A stretch of DNA of 64,000 nt from an uncultured Cohaesibacter sp. (GCF_963678225.1 NZ_OY782764.1:2547001-2611000); one strand, 5' to 3'; numbered from the stretch's first letter, positions 8,752 through 18,017 are shown. Notes: generated by a model from the letters alone, not told the origin. Program-made: numbers and translations.

Positions 8752-10044
8752 CTATTTGTTTTTGCCCGACTTGCCGTTGTTGCTAGATGCGTTGCTAGAT
8801 GCGTTGCTGTTGGCATTGCTCTTGCCATTGTTGCTAGATGCGTTGCTGTTGGCATTGCTCTTGCCGTTGTTGCTTGACGCGTTGCTGTTGGCGTTGCTCT
8901 TGCCATTGTTGCTAGATGCGTTGCTATTGGCGTTGCTCTTGCCGTTGTTGCTAGATGCGTTGCTGTTGGCGTTGCTCTTGCCATTGTTGCTAGATGCGTT
9001 GCTGTTGGCGTTGCTCTTGCCATTGTTGCTAGATGCGTTGCTGTTGGCATTGCTCTTGCCATTGTTGCTGGATGCGTTGCTGTTGGCATTGCTCTTGCCG
9101 TTGTTGCTGGATCCGTTGCCTCCGGCATTGCTGTTTGAAGATTTACCTGCACCATCGCTGTTCCCGCCCGCGTTGTTCCGATTGGATGCGGCGTTGGCGT
9201 TATTCGATGATGCATTGTTTCTGCTGTGATCATTGTCGTCATCACTGGCGCTGGAGAAGCTACTCGATGCTGTCGACGCGCCGCGCCCATTGCTGCTGTT
9301 GCCATTCGATGAGGCGGATGAGGCTGAACTTGAGAGTTCTGATCGGGCTTCCTCCACCGATGTCGTCGCTGTCTTGCTGCCAGCCTTCAAGGCCCGGGTC
9401 TTGCCCTTCACTTCAACAGTCGCATAGAAATTCGGTTTCGTGATCTTCGATTTGATCTGTTTGATAGCTGGCTTCTTGCCCTTGGCCTGAACTGTCATGT
9501 TCGTCTTGCCGGACGCGGCCTTGGTAACGGACGCCTTCTGTCCGCGCGTGATTTCTGTCGTGTTGCCCGTTGCCCCGTCAGAGACTTCCACACGGCCTCT
9601 GTTGACCGATACCTCTGCGCGGTTCTGTGCCACATCGACGGTAAAGACGGTGCCTTTGACCACAGCGGTCAGATAGGGCGTCTTCACGGCAAAATGCTTT
9701 ACGTCCTGTTTATTGACGGTCAACTGGATGCGGCCGCTCTGTTGCAGAATGACGGTTTTACCAGACTGGATGTATTTTGCGGGCGGAATGGCCATGATCG
9801 CGCCTGGTCCAACCTGCATCCGCTCCTTGCCCCGGATGAGCAACAAGCGCGTGCGGTTCTTGGTCGATAGTGTCTGGCCGGGATGCAGAACGGACCCTTT
9901 GCGCACCTTGATGGCTTTCTCACCCTTCTGGGCGATATAGGCGACGCCTATAATTTTCTGCACGGTCCAACTTGCGCCGGATTGCGCCTGAGCGTGCAAA
10001 GGAAGAACGAAAAGAAGAACGAAAGCGAATAGAATGCGCCGCAT
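8752..10044 (-). CDS. Secreted FecR-domain protein with Asn/Ser/Gly repeat tail
   Basis: 430 residues from the ATG at 10044, which has AGGAAA upstream and gives a clean signal peptide (MRRILFAFVLLFVLPLHAQA). The mature part starts with a FecR-like domain (about 30-190): LHPGQTLSTKNRTRLLLIRG, then VKTPYLTAVVKGTVFTV. From about residue 250 the protein is almost wholly Asn, Ser, Ala, Gly and Lys, with about eight copies of a 13-residue repeat (NSNASSNNGKSNA) before the end. FecR domains occur in periplasmic or surface proteins as sensors or binding modules. The tail is probably disordered and surface exposed. There is no sigma factor or TonB receptor beside it, so a signalling role is not supported. 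Confidence 0.8.
   Translation of the reverse strand: MRRILFAFVLLFVLPLHAQAQSGASWTVQKIIGVAYIAQKGEKAIKVRKGSVLHPGQTLSTKNRTRLLLIRGKERMQVGPGAIMAIPPAKYIQSGKTVILQQSGRIQLTVNKQDVKHFAVKTPYLTAVVKGTVFTVDVAQNRAEVSVNRGRVEVSDGATGNTTEITRGQKASVTKAASGKTNMTVQAKGKKPAIKQIKSKITKPNFYATVEVKGKTRALKAGSKTATTSVEEARSELSSSASSASSNGNSSNGRGASTASSSFSSASDDDNDHSRNNASSNNANAASNRNNAGGNSDGAGKSSNSNAGGNGSSNNGKSNANSNASSNNGKSNANSNASSNNGKSNANSNASSNNGKSNANSNASSNNGKSNANSNASSNNGKSNANSNASSNNGKSNANSNASSNNGKSNANSNASSNASSNNGKSGKNK
8771..9117 (-). repeat. 39-bp tandem repeat inside the FecR-domain gene
   Basis: A 39-base unit encoding NSNASSNNGKSNA is repeated about eight times, plus a short duplicated ASSN segment at the 3' end. Copies differ mostly at synonymous third positions (for example CCA/CCG and GCA/GCG on the plus strand), so length is in frame and protein sequence is conserved while DNA drifts. 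Copy number may vary between strains. Confidence 0.9.
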
Positions 10045-10338
10045 GGCATGCGTTTCCTTGACAGTCTTTAAATGGCTCGGAGCCTTTAGATTTTTATTAA
10101 AAGCAAAAATGACAAGGATGCCTAAATGCCTGATTAATAGGCACGTCGATATAATATTATTTCTAGTGTTTCTAGGTAATTCCACTCAGTAGTATTAACG
10201 AATTATTGGCGGGATAAATAGCATTTGAATGGTCTGGGCAAATAGGGTGCCCAGAGCCAATCTTGGGGATATATATTGGACAGGTGCGTTCATGAGTTGC
10301 GTGGATAACTGTCCGTTCGTAACACTGCGCTTGGCTAC

Positions 10339-11427
10339 CTATTCCTCGGCTTTCGGCTTTTTGCCATGCTGCATTGCTTCCAGTTGGGTTTTGAATTCGT
10401 CACAGGGGTCTTTTTCATCCACCCTTGGTGTAAACCAGATCCAGTCATAAAGAGCAGCGTCAAAAGCGGTATAGGCAGAAGGTTTGTCTTCTCCACGTGC
10501 AACCTCGACAAAACCAATCGATACCACGCGGGCATCTGCTTCCAGAAACATCGGCACGCCTCGATCCTTGCGGGTGTGGCCTTTGCCAGCCACAAGAATG
10601 GCGAGGGACCCGTCCTGATGGCTGCTGCGCATGGCGCGGGCCATATGTGCATCCTTGAGCCGTTGCATCTCCATCATGGGGCCAACAGCATCCCGACTGA
10701 TCATGCCGCAATGAGCGGCGACCAATTCATCTGTCAGGCTCTCGCTCTGAGCCTTGTCATAGGTGATGTCCCATTTCAGATCCTCCCGAAGACGCTCGGG
10801 CACCTTACCAGTCTTTCCCAATGCGCGAAGATCCGTCCGCTCGGGGTTTCCGGCAAAGATCGGCATGGCGTGGGTGATCGCGCTGGCAAAAATGGGTTGA
10901 TAATAGCTCCAGTCGGGCCAGCCGCGATCGTTCCAATGCAGGTCTTCTCCCAGAGCCGCAAGGCGTTCGGGTAACTTGGCGTTATCGGCCGCGTGATTGC
11001 GATATGCAAATCTGGTTACCGCATCCACGAGGGGCTGGTGAGACGGCTCTAACATTTCGAACACGACTTTCGCCTCGCGGCCCAGCGCGCCGACTTCATC
11101 GATGATGTGCGCTTGCAAGCCATGGTGCCTTGGATTGTCATGCTTCTCGCCAAGCAGAAGGTAATCAGCACTGCCAAGGGCATCATAAAGCATTTCTGGT
11201 GTCGCTCGCTTCCCGGTTTGCATGCGCCAAAGGCTTTCAGACAAAGGATGTTCTCTCAGCAACATGGGCTTTTCCTCTGTAACGGTTTGGGCCAGAGACG
11301 GTGCGGACCATGCGCTAAAAGCAATCACAAGGGTAAGCCCCAGAAAAATTGCAGTGTGAAGGCGATTGCGCGACAGTATAAGTTCCTCGCGCAAGAGAGA
11401 GAGCGAATGTCTGTTCTTGCAGGTCAT
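10339..11427 (-). CDS. ChaN-family haem-binding protein
   Basis: 362 residues with an N-terminal hydrophobic export signal (about 22-47, ending near APSLAQ). The ChaN/DUF399 fold is shown by YLLLGEKHDNPRHHGLQ and VVFEMLEPSHQ, then ILVAGKGHTRKDRGVP. ChaN proteins bind haem and are thought to take part in iron uptake at the cell envelope. No lipobox cysteine is evident, so it may be periplasmic rather than a lipoprotein. AGGGG lies about nine bases before the ATG. The FecR-domain gene follows on the same strand after about 295 bases. Confidence 0.82.
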   Translation of the reverse strand: MTCKNRHSLSLLREELILSRNRLHTAIFLGLTLVIAFSAWSAPSLAQTVTEEKPMLLREHPLSESLWRMQTGKRATPEMLYDALGSADYLLLGEKHDNPRHHGLQAHIIDEVGALGREAKVVFEMLEPSHQPLVDAVTRFAYRNHAADNAKLPERLAALGEDLHWNDRGWPDWSYYQPIFASAITHAMPIFAGNPERTDLRALGKTGKVPERLREDLKWDITYDKAQSESLTDELVAAHCGMISRDAVGPMMEMQRLKDAHMARAMRSSHQDGSLAILVAGKGHTRKDRGVPMFLEADARVVSIGFVEVARGEDKPSAYTAFDAALYDWIWFTPRVDEKDPCDEFKTQLEAMQHGKKPKAEE

Positions 11428-11658
11428 GGCATGGTGCCCCTTAACTGTTTCGAGTTCGATGGTCTGGTCTTTGGAACTATCCTAAAGCATCTTGGCTATG
11501 CTTGCATCCATCTCGGGCAAGACTTGGGCTAAAGAGTGAGAGCCACAGGAATTGCTGTGTTCCATGCCAACTCTTGCTTGCACTTTGTGCCATCTGGGTT
11601 ACTCTCCGCATAAAGGCCTGTTCGCTGCAAGGCTGGCCAATTCACAGGAGACATGATC

Positions 11659-12219
11659 ATGGCTATCAGTTGGGTCCTATTGGGGATCGTGGTTCTTTTG
11701 GGCCTTTATGCTATTTCCATTTATAACAAACTGGTCAAGACCAGACAGATGGTCAATGAAGGCTGGTCGGGAATCGACGTGCAGTTGAAACGTCGCGCCA
11801 ATCTCATCCCCAATCTGGTGGAAACCGTGAAGGGCTATATGGGCCATGAGCGCGAGACGCTGGAAAAGGTAACAGAGATGCGTGCCCGCGCAGCCAATGC
11901 CTCCAAGGGCGGGGCCATGGAGCGGTCATTGGCCGAGGGCAATCTTTCCAAGGCTCTGGTTAATCTCATGGCCGTGGCCGAGAATTATCCGGATCTGAAA
12001 GCCAACGAAGGCTTCCTCAATCTGCAACAGGAACTCTCCGGCGTGGAAGATGAAATCCAGCTCGCCCGCCGCTACTACAATGGCACCGTGCGCAACCTTA
12101 ACACAATGATTGATCAGTTCCCCTCCAACATCGTTGCGGGCTTCTTCTCCTATGCCAAGAAGGACTATTTCGAGGTTGAGAATGAAGAAGATCGCGCAAC
12201 ACCTCAGGTGAAATTCTGA
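11659..12219 (+). CDS. lemA: LemA-family membrane protein
   Basis: 186 residues from the second ATG (11659). That start has AGGAG at 11646-11650 at the right distance, whereas the ATG at 11653 is only two bases away from it. One N-terminal membrane helix (about 2-22) leads into the LemA helical domain with NEGWSGIDVQLKRRANLIPN, AVAENYPDLKAN and the terminal region NLNTMIDQFPSNIVA. The family's role is unknown. LemA genes are commonly paired with a DUF2207/TPM-type membrane protein, as here. Confidence 0.93.
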   Translation: MAISWVLLGIVVLLGLYAISIYNKLVKTRQMVNEGWSGIDVQLKRRANLIPNLVETVKGYMGHERETLEKVTEMRARAANASKGGAMERSLAEGNLSKALVNLMAVAENYPDLKANEGFLNLQQELSGVEDEIQLARRYYNGTVRNLNTMIDQFPSNIVAGFFSYAKKDYFEVENEEDRATPQVKF

Positions 12220-12276
12220 TTCTCCGATCCGCAGCAAAGCCCGGCACGGGCTCTTGTTGCCTATTGATCTGACATG

Positions 12277-12300
12277 ACGCACTTGGGCTGCCAGGTGCGT
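12277..12300 (+). terminator. Hairpin between lemA and the DUF2207 gene
   Basis: Stem ACGCACTTGG (12277-12286) with CCAGGTGCGT (12291-12300), ten pairs with one G-U, followed by TTCGTT rather than a full T run. It may attenuate read-through or stabilise the lemA end of the message. Confidence 0.4.
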
Positions 12301-12348
12301 TTCGTTATATGTTTGCGCCGATGCTGCTGTCCGAAAAGGGACTTAGAT

Positions 12349-14334
12349 ATGCCATTGCGATTCTCACTTCATTTGCTATTCATCGCTTTTCTCATGCTCG
12401 CAGGCTCCGGAGCGGATGCTCTGGCCCGAGAGAGGATTGCCGACTATCAGGTGGCCATCAGCGTCAACAAGGATCGCTCCGTCGATATTACCGAAACCAT
12501 CGAAGTGTATGTTGAGGGAGAGCAGATCAAGCGCGGCCTGTTGCGCGATATTCCTGAGACCTATCGGCGTGAGGATGGACGCTATGTGAATATCAACCCT
12601 CAGGTCAGCACGGTCCGCCGCGATGGACAGGATGAGCCCTATCAGATAAGCCATGAAGGGCGGTATTTCCGCCTGCGCATTGGCGATGCCAATATTCTGT
12701 TGCAACACGGGCTGCACACCTACGAAATTTCCTACAGTGTCGAAGACTCGATTGGCTTCTTTGATGACTATGACGAGATCTACTGGAATGCCATTGGCAC
12801 CGAATGGGCGTTTCCTATCGAAAGGGCCCGCATAACGGTACAACTCCCTCAAGGGGCATCGGTGCTGCAATATTCTGCCTATACGGGCCGTTATGGCGAA
12901 GGGGGCAACAGCTACACGGTCACGGATCAATCAGACCGGTCTATCAGTCTGGAAGCAACGCGCCAATTTGCCCCCGGCGAGGGTATGGCCGTTGCTGTTG
13001 CCTGGCCAAAGGGTGTGATTGCCGCACCAAGCCAAAGCGAACAGGCCGTGGGTGTCTTTCTTGATAACAGTCCGCTTTATGTGGTTCTGTTCGGGGCCGT
13101 CATCACCTTTATCTGGCTTGTCTATTCTTGGGTGAAAGTCGGACGCGACCCGGATGCCGGTGCCATCATTCCTCTTTACCGCGCGCCAGAGGCGATCTCG
13201 CCAGCGATGGCCAGCTATATCGAGGGCATGGGAGAATTTGAAGAGGGCGAACAGAAGACTTTCATTGCAGCGCTGATCTCCATGGCAATCAAGGGGCTGA
13301 TCGAAATCAGGGAAGTCGGCAAGAGCGCCGAGATCATTCGCAAGGATGCGCCCGCTGTTACGGTGGCAGGCAAAAAGCGGCATGTATCGGCGGTCAAAAG
13401 CCTGCCTGTGGGTGAGAAGGCCCTGTTCAAGGCCCTGTTTGACGGGCGCGACACAGTCAAGCTGGCTGACATGGAATATAAGCAGATGAGTAAAATCATG
13501 TCTGCTTTCACCAGTGCCGTGGATAAGGAAACCGACGAGACCTACTATCACGAAAATCTGGGGCGCTCTTTTATCGGCTTGCTGGTCACAATCGTTTCTG
13601 CGGCCATGTATCTGTTGTTGAAAAGCTTCTGGGCTCCTCCCTTCGCATTCCCCATTCTTGAAGTTGTGGCCATGGTGATTTTGGGCATCTTTTTCACCAT
13701 TCTGTTCATGGGCGTTACGGCCCTTTTGCCCCACAAGCTCGAGAATGGCTTAAAGGGGCTCATTCTAGTGGCTCTGGCCGGAACAAGCCTCTATGTGCTG
13801 GCTGTCGGGCAGGAAAATATCATTCCGGGCCTTTGGAGTGAGCTGGCCATCGCACCGGTGCTTTTGATCCTCTTCATGTGGCTGCTATCATTGGGCTTCT
13901 ATCAATGGATGAAGGCCCCCACGCAGCTTGGCCGACAGGTGATGGACAAGATCGAAGGTCTGAAGCTATTCATGACGGTGACCGTTGCCCAACAGGTGGA
14001 CGAGGCCAATGCGGCCGATATGCCGGAACTGACGCCAAAGCTCTATGAAGATCTGCTGCCCTACGCCATTGCCCTCGGGGTTGAACGCAAATGGTCCAAG
14101 ACTTTCGAGGAAAAGGTCTTCTCGCAATTGCCACCGTCCCGGGCCTATCATCCGATCTGGTATGTTGGCGCCTATAGTGCGGCCCACCCGACGGCAGCTC
14201 TGGCGCAGATGACCGATGCCATTGGCACGGATCTCTCCAGCGCCATGACACCGCCAGCTTCGTCTTCGTCTGGCTCTTCAGGCGGCGGCTTCTCCGGTGG
14301 CGGCGGTGGCGGCGGCGGTGGCGGCGGCTGGTAG
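12349..14334 (+). CDS. DUF2207-domain membrane protein
   Basis: 661 residues from the ATG at 12349, which starts a typical signal peptide (to about ADALA). The extracytoplasmic DUF2207 region shows ITETIEVYVEGEQIKRGLLRD early on. Membrane segments lie near residues 240-260 and in a cluster at about 400-525. The C-terminus is a poly-Gly tract with a final Trp (GGGFSGG then eleven Gly and W), typical of this family. Function is unknown. It follows lemA by 129 bases and probably forms a functional pair with it. Confidence 0.9.
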   Translation: MPLRFSLHLLFIAFLMLAGSGADALARERIADYQVAISVNKDRSVDITETIEVYVEGEQIKRGLLRDIPETYRREDGRYVNINPQVSTVRRDGQDEPYQISHEGRYFRLRIGDANILLQHGLHTYEISYSVEDSIGFFDDYDEIYWNAIGTEWAFPIERARITVQLPQGASVLQYSAYTGRYGEGGNSYTVTDQSDRSISLEATRQFAPGEGMAVAVAWPKGVIAAPSQSEQAVGVFLDNSPLYVVLFGAVITFIWLVYSWVKVGRDPDAGAIIPLYRAPEAISPAMASYIEGMGEFEEGEQKTFIAALISMAIKGLIEIREVGKSAEIIRKDAPAVTVAGKKRHVSAVKSLPVGEKALFKALFDGRDTVKLADMEYKQMSKIMSAFTSAVDKETDETYYHENLGRSFIGLLVTIVSAAMYLLLKSFWAPPFAFPILEVVAMVILGIFFTILFMGVTALLPHKLENGLKGLILVALAGTSLYVLAVGQENIIPGLWSELAIAPVLLILFMWLLSLGFYQWMKAPTQLGRQVMDKIEGLKLFMTVTVAQQVDEANAADMPELTPKLYEDLLPYAIALGVERKWSKTFEEKVFSQLPPSRAYHPIWYVGAYSAAHPTAALAQMTDAIGTDLSSAMTPPASSSSGSSGGGFSGGGGGGGGGGGW

Positions 14335-14357
14335 GCCCCATCTGTTTGACGTTGTGC

Positions 14358-15086
14358 TTATGCGCTGTCAGGTCCGAGCCGTTCATAGATCGGGCGGAAG
14401 CTGCGCCTGTGATGGATCGTGACACCAAGCCGGTCCAAGGCCTCCAGATGGGCTTTGGTGCCGTAGCCCATGTGGGTCTCAAAGCCATAGCCGGGGAAGG
14501 CACGTCCCATGCGCATCATCAGATGATCCCGCGTCACCTTGGCCACGATAGAGGCTGCTGCGATAGAGAGCGAACGGCTATCCCCCTTGATGACATGCAT
14601 GCCGGGGCAGGGAGAGGTGGGAGCCACATCGCGCCCGTCAAACAAGGCAAAGGCAGGCGGAATAGACAAGCCTCGGAGCGCACGCGCCATGGCCCAGAGC
14701 GTCGCACCGCGAATATTGAGCCTATCAATCTGACGCGGTGAGGCCGAGGCAACCGACACATGGGCGCTGGAACAGATCGCCTCGAACAGGGCCTCCCGCT
14801 TGGCCTCTGATAATTTTTTGGAGTCGTTGAGCCCCTCTGGGATCGCATCAGGATCAAGCACCACGGCGGCAGTCACGACTGGGCCAGCAAGAGGCCCACG
14901 CCCCACTTCATCAACGCCTGCCACAAGACCGCCATGCTGCTTCATTGCCGCTTCTTCAAGGGCAAAGTCCGGTCCGGTGGCTGCTGCGGTTCCTGCGCTG
15001 GTTGATGCAATGTCAAACAGGGAGCCTTGCTTGCCTTTTCTTTTGCCGCGAACTTGCTTCATCATCTGGTGTCCGTTAGCTCGCAT
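14358..15086 (-). CDS. rnhB: Ribonuclease HII
   Basis: RNase HII cleaves the RNA strand of RNA/DNA hybrids and starts removal of single ribonucleotides from DNA. The catalytic motif GVDEVGRGPLAGP near residue 55 carries the first acid pair, and LNDSKKL follows; later acids lie in FDGRD and near SIAAASIVAKVTRD. The ORF opens at 15086, overlapping the stop of the upstream NrtR-like gene; a second start at 15065 (MMKQ) is equally plausible. Length 235-242 residues, with an ~45-residue N-terminal extension common in alphaproteobacteria. Confidence 0.95.
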   Translation of the reverse strand: MRANGHQMMKQVRGKRKGKQGSLFDIASTSAGTAAATGPDFALEEAAMKQHGGLVAGVDEVGRGPLAGPVVTAAVVLDPDAIPEGLNDSKKLSEAKREALFEAICSSAHVSVASASPRQIDRLNIRGATLWAMARALRGLSIPPAFALFDGRDVAPTSPCPGMHVIKGDSRSLSIAAASIVAKVTRDHLMMRMGRAFPGYGFETHMGYGTKAHLEALDRLGVTIHHRRSFRPIYERLGPDSA

Positions 15087-16185
15087 CCATCTTGCTGCCG
15101 CCGCCCACCCTGAGGCCGGGGGCTGGTCGTTCGACCAGAACCGAGCGGCGGAAGCGATAGAGCTTGGCTGGGCGGCCTCCCGTGCGTGTGGAAGTGGCGC
15201 CGGTTGGCTCGACCAACTGGCCTTGTTCCACCAGCCGCCGGAAATTCTGCTTATGCAAATGACGGCCTGAAATGGCCTCCACGGTTTCCTGCAATTGGGT
15301 CAGGGTAAAACTGTCTTGCAAAAGCTCGAAGATCACAGGGCGATATTTCAGCTTGCTGCGCAAACGCGAGATGGCGGTTGCCAGAATGCGCCGGTGATCC
15401 ATTTGCATCGGCTGGCCAAAGAGCAGCGCATCGGGGGAGGGGGCAATGCCCCGGTCGCGGTAATGCTCAGGCACAAGACCTGCTTCATAAAGCAGCTCAT
15501 AGCGTTCCAGTACGCGCTCTTCATCCCACACGGCACCATCAATGCCGAAGGACAGGCGCAAGCGTTGCATGGGGCTCAAAGGCTTGTTGCCATCATCGGG
15601 CGCAACGGCTGCCCATTTGCGCAAGGCCGGAATCAGTTGGGCGTCTAGCAGAGCTGGGCGGTCATCGCGCCAGTCTTCCCATGGAAAATGGCTATACCAA
15701 CTGCGCCACCGCCCGCCGAATTGCTCCAGCTGCCCACCCGGGCCGTCTTCGGTTGCCTCGGCCAGTTGCGTCAGCGCCAGATACCCGATGGATACCTCGT
15801 GTATGTCGCTTTCATGCGCTTCCATCCGGCGGCCTCTGTCGCCGAAGGTGTAGAGCTGTTCCACATAGCCCAGCCGCAGGCCCGTTTGCCTGCGCACCCA
15901 GCCACGCAGGCCAGCTTCCAGCGTCCGGTGACGGGCAGGATCAAACGGCCCGAAAGGCAAGGAAGCCTGCGAGTCATAGGGCCGATTTACCGAATTGGGT
16001 GCGTTCGGGGAGGAGGAGGCTGGGGCGGGCGTCAGATCAGCAAGGGAGGAGCCCGGCTTGTGATGCATGGTCTGGGGCAGATGCACCTCCAGAACCACCG
16101 GCGTCAGGTCGCGCACGGCAATAATGGCGGCGTTGAGGCCGACCGAGATAGAGACCATTGAGGCGTTGTCGGTTTCCTGATCCAC
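15076..16185 (-). CDS. NrtR-like NUDIX protein with C-terminal winged helix
   Basis: 369 residues. The N-terminal half has a NUDIX-like fold but the NUDIX box is decayed: the segment LEAGLRGWVRRQTGL (about residue 95) lacks the REXXEE glutamates needed for Mg2+ and hydrolysis. The C-terminal part (about 255-350), with ISRLRSKLKYRPVIFELL and NFRRLVEQGQLV, matches the winged-helix domain of NrtR-type regulators, which sense ADP-ribose and repress NAD genes. A DNA-binding regulator is therefore more likely than an enzyme. No NAD genes lie nearby, so its targets are unknown. An inserted Pro/Ser-rich loop (about 50-75) is unusual. It overlaps rnhB by 11 bases. Confidence 0.8.
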   Translation of the reverse strand: MDQETDNASMVSISVGLNAAIIAVRDLTPVVLEVHLPQTMHHKPGSSLADLTPAPASSSPNAPNSVNRPYDSQASLPFGPFDPARHRTLEAGLRGWVRRQTGLRLGYVEQLYTFGDRGRRMEAHESDIHEVSIGYLALTQLAEATEDGPGGQLEQFGGRWRSWYSHFPWEDWRDDRPALLDAQLIPALRKWAAVAPDDGNKPLSPMQRLRLSFGIDGAVWDEERVLERYELLYEAGLVPEHYRDRGIAPSPDALLFGQPMQMDHRRILATAISRLRSKLKYRPVIFELLQDSFTLTQLQETVEAISGRHLHKQNFRRLVEQGQLVEPTGATSTRTGGRPAKLYRFRRSVLVERPAPGLRVGGGSKMDAS

Positions 16186-16296
16186 TATATCCTCGCGCTG
16201 TCAGAGACGCAGCTGTTGTGGCCTCAAGAGCAGACACAACAGACCGGCATTGTCTTATGACTACAGCATAGAGGTTTGAATGAAAACAGTTTCCGC

Positions 16297-16806
16297 TCAG
16301 AGGATGTGAGGCATGGCAAAAACATTGCCCTCATAGCAATCAGCGCCGCGGCCAATGCTCTTGATGGCTTCACTCATGCGCCCGTCGCGGCCGAGCAGAT
16401 GATCTGCCAGTTCCACAAGCCGACGGTTTGGCGTCGCCGGAGGAGAGGCTTTGCGCAGATCTTGCGCCAGCAGCATTTCGTCAAGCTCGGGCCGTAAGGC
16501 ACAGGCTGCAATATATGCCGAGGCCGTGGACCGACTGACACCTGCCCAGCAATGCACCACCATGGGAGCGCTGCGGTCCCAGTGGCGAAAGAACTCGATC
16601 ATTTGCTGAACTTGCTGCTCTGAACTCAGCGTAAAGCCCGGGATGGTCGCCGCGATGTCATTCATGCCCAAAAAAAGATGATTCTCCTTGGCGATACGTC
16701 GCGGCCTTTCGACCTCCATCTCGGGGTTGACCACGCTGACCAGGTGGGAGGCTTTGACATCGTCAACCACCTTTTCAAGCTTGGATAGAGAGCAAACATA
16801 GAGCAT
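16297..16806 (-). CDS. Small dual-specificity / tyrosine phosphatase
   Basis: 169 residues from the ATG at 16806, the start that gives the family N-terminus MLYVCSLSKL, with AAGGAA upstream. The cysteine phosphatase loop is intact (VVHCWAGVSRSTASA, HCx5R). The general acid is probably in GMNDIA. Such cytosolic alphaproteobacterial proteins are annotated as tyrosine phosphatases; the substrate is unknown. It sits in a minus-strand group with the HD phosphohydrolase but is 260 bases away from it. Confidence 0.85.
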   Translation of the reverse strand: MLYVCSLSKLEKVVDDVKASHLVSVVNPEMEVERPRRIAKENHLFLGMNDIAATIPGFTLSSEQQVQQMIEFFRHWDRSAPMVVHCWAGVSRSTASAYIAACALRPELDEMLLAQDLRKASPPATPNRRLVELADHLLGRDGRMSEAIKSIGRGADCYEGNVFAMPHIL

Positions 16807-17068
16807 TGAACTGACCGTTCCTTTTTCGCCGATCTGGGACTGGAGAATTTGCTGGTTTTCCAATCCATGACCGGGGTGTCTTGGCGCGATGTGCGCAGAC
16901 TGTGCTTCTTTGTCCTGACAAATCACCCTTGAGGGTCCATAGCAAGACTAGCAGCTTTTCTTCTTTGGTGGGCATATCGTGCGATCACCATTTGGTCGCA
17001 GATCCTTCGTCTCACGTGCCCGCAGTGGCTCTGGGCAGCGTTCTGGAATGGTCTGCGCTTGGCCTTTT

Positions 17069-17677
17069 TCACCCCTCCAGCGCTTTGCGCAATGTGTGGA
17101 AGCGCTCAAGAAAGGCCTCTTGAGCCTCCCCCGTGCTCCAAGGTGCTATGGGAAGCTCGGCGTCTTTGAGACCGTTTGGCGCTCCGAACAATTGTTCCGC
17201 TTCCTCTTTGCCAAATCCGGCCAGATGGATCGCCTCGAAATAGGCCGAAATGCGATCTGCCTGCTTGATCTGCTTTTTAAGGGCCGTTGTGGGATGGGGC
17301 GCCAGACCGAAGCGAATATGGATTGCTGCTTCCAGTCGCTCTTCTACGCGCTTGTAGTCCGCGCCGATGGCTGACTTGAAAGGCGAGATCATGTCGCCAA
17401 CAACATATTCTGCCCCGTCATGCAGCAGACCCATCATCAAGGCTTCAAGCGGCAGAGACGGGAATTTCTGCCGCATGATCATTTCCACGATCAGGCTGTG
17501 CTGGGCTACGGAAAAAGGGTGATCGCCGATGGTCTGTCCGTTCCAGCGCGCAACACGGGCAAGGCCGTGGGCGATATCCTCGATTTCGATATCGAGTGGG
17601 GAAGGGTCAAGCAAGTCAAGCCGCCTGCCAGAGAGCATGCGTTGCCAGGCGCGCGGGGCTTCAGATTTTACGGGCAT
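17069..17677 (-). CDS. HD-family phosphohydrolase (YfbR-like)
   Basis: 202 residues from the ATG at 17677, with TTGGAG upstream. The metal-binding HD pattern is intact: QHSLIVEMI, then LLHDGAEYVVGDMISPFK, and a later KQADRISAY supplying the last aspartate. The fold matches COG1896 hydrolases related to the 5'-deoxynucleotidase YfbR. Nucleotide monophosphates are plausible substrates, but specificity cannot be read from sequence. Confidence 0.85.
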   Translation of the reverse strand: MPVKSEAPRAWQRMLSGRRLDLLDPSPLDIEIEDIAHGLARVARWNGQTIGDHPFSVAQHSLIVEMIMRQKFPSLPLEALMMGLLHDGAEYVVGDMISPFKSAIGADYKRVEERLEAAIHIRFGLAPHPTTALKKQIKQADRISAYFEAIHLAGFGKEEAEQLFGAPNGLKDAELPIAPWSTGEAQEAFLERFHTLRKALEG

Positions 17678-17926
17678 TGATATCTCCAAACTGTCGCGGG
17701 CAGCTTTACCCCAAAGCGGCTGACAATGGTATGGAAAATTGTGCCAGCTTTCCACAAGTCCATGCATATGATGCAGAGCGTGCGCAGGACACAATTCATC
17801 GCTTCGGGTTGCAAATTGAGGGGGACAACAAAAACATGAGCCAAATTTTCAACAATTAAATAGGAGGAATTCGGCATTTAAATTATGAGAATGAAAGGCA
17901 ACAATTAAAGTGACTTATTAGCTGCG

Positions 17927-17944
17927 TTTTGAAAAATTCTAAAA
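17927..17944. promoter_or_regulatory. Irr/ICE-like iron box
   Basis: TTTTGAAAAATTCTAAAA matches the rhizobial iron control element TTTAGAA-N3-TTCTAAA with one mismatch in the left arm. It lies about 130 bases upstream of the iron-binding-protein start. Irr binding is an inference from motif and context. Confidence 0.45.
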
Positions 17945-18002
17945 ATATTGCGAGTAATCATTTCCATAACACACTGTTTTGTTATGCCTTTTTGATTGAC
18001 TT

Positions 18003-18017
18003 TGCGAACAATTCGCA
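18003..18017. promoter_or_regulatory. Fur-like palindrome at the iron-transporter promoter
   Basis: TGCGAACAATTCGCA is a perfect inverted repeat (6-bp arms, 3-bp spacer). It lies directly after a -35-like TTGACT at 17996-18001, so a bound protein would block the promoter. The form resembles Fur-family boxes of alphaproteobacteria. A related TTGCGA/TCGCAA palindrome stands at 20961. Confidence 0.5.

Noticed and set aside
8714-9229. Leucine-rich open frame (LLLALLLPLLLDA repeats) on the plus strand
   Set aside because: It is the antisense reading of the 39-bp repeat in the FecR-domain gene; no ribosome-binding site and unnatural composition.
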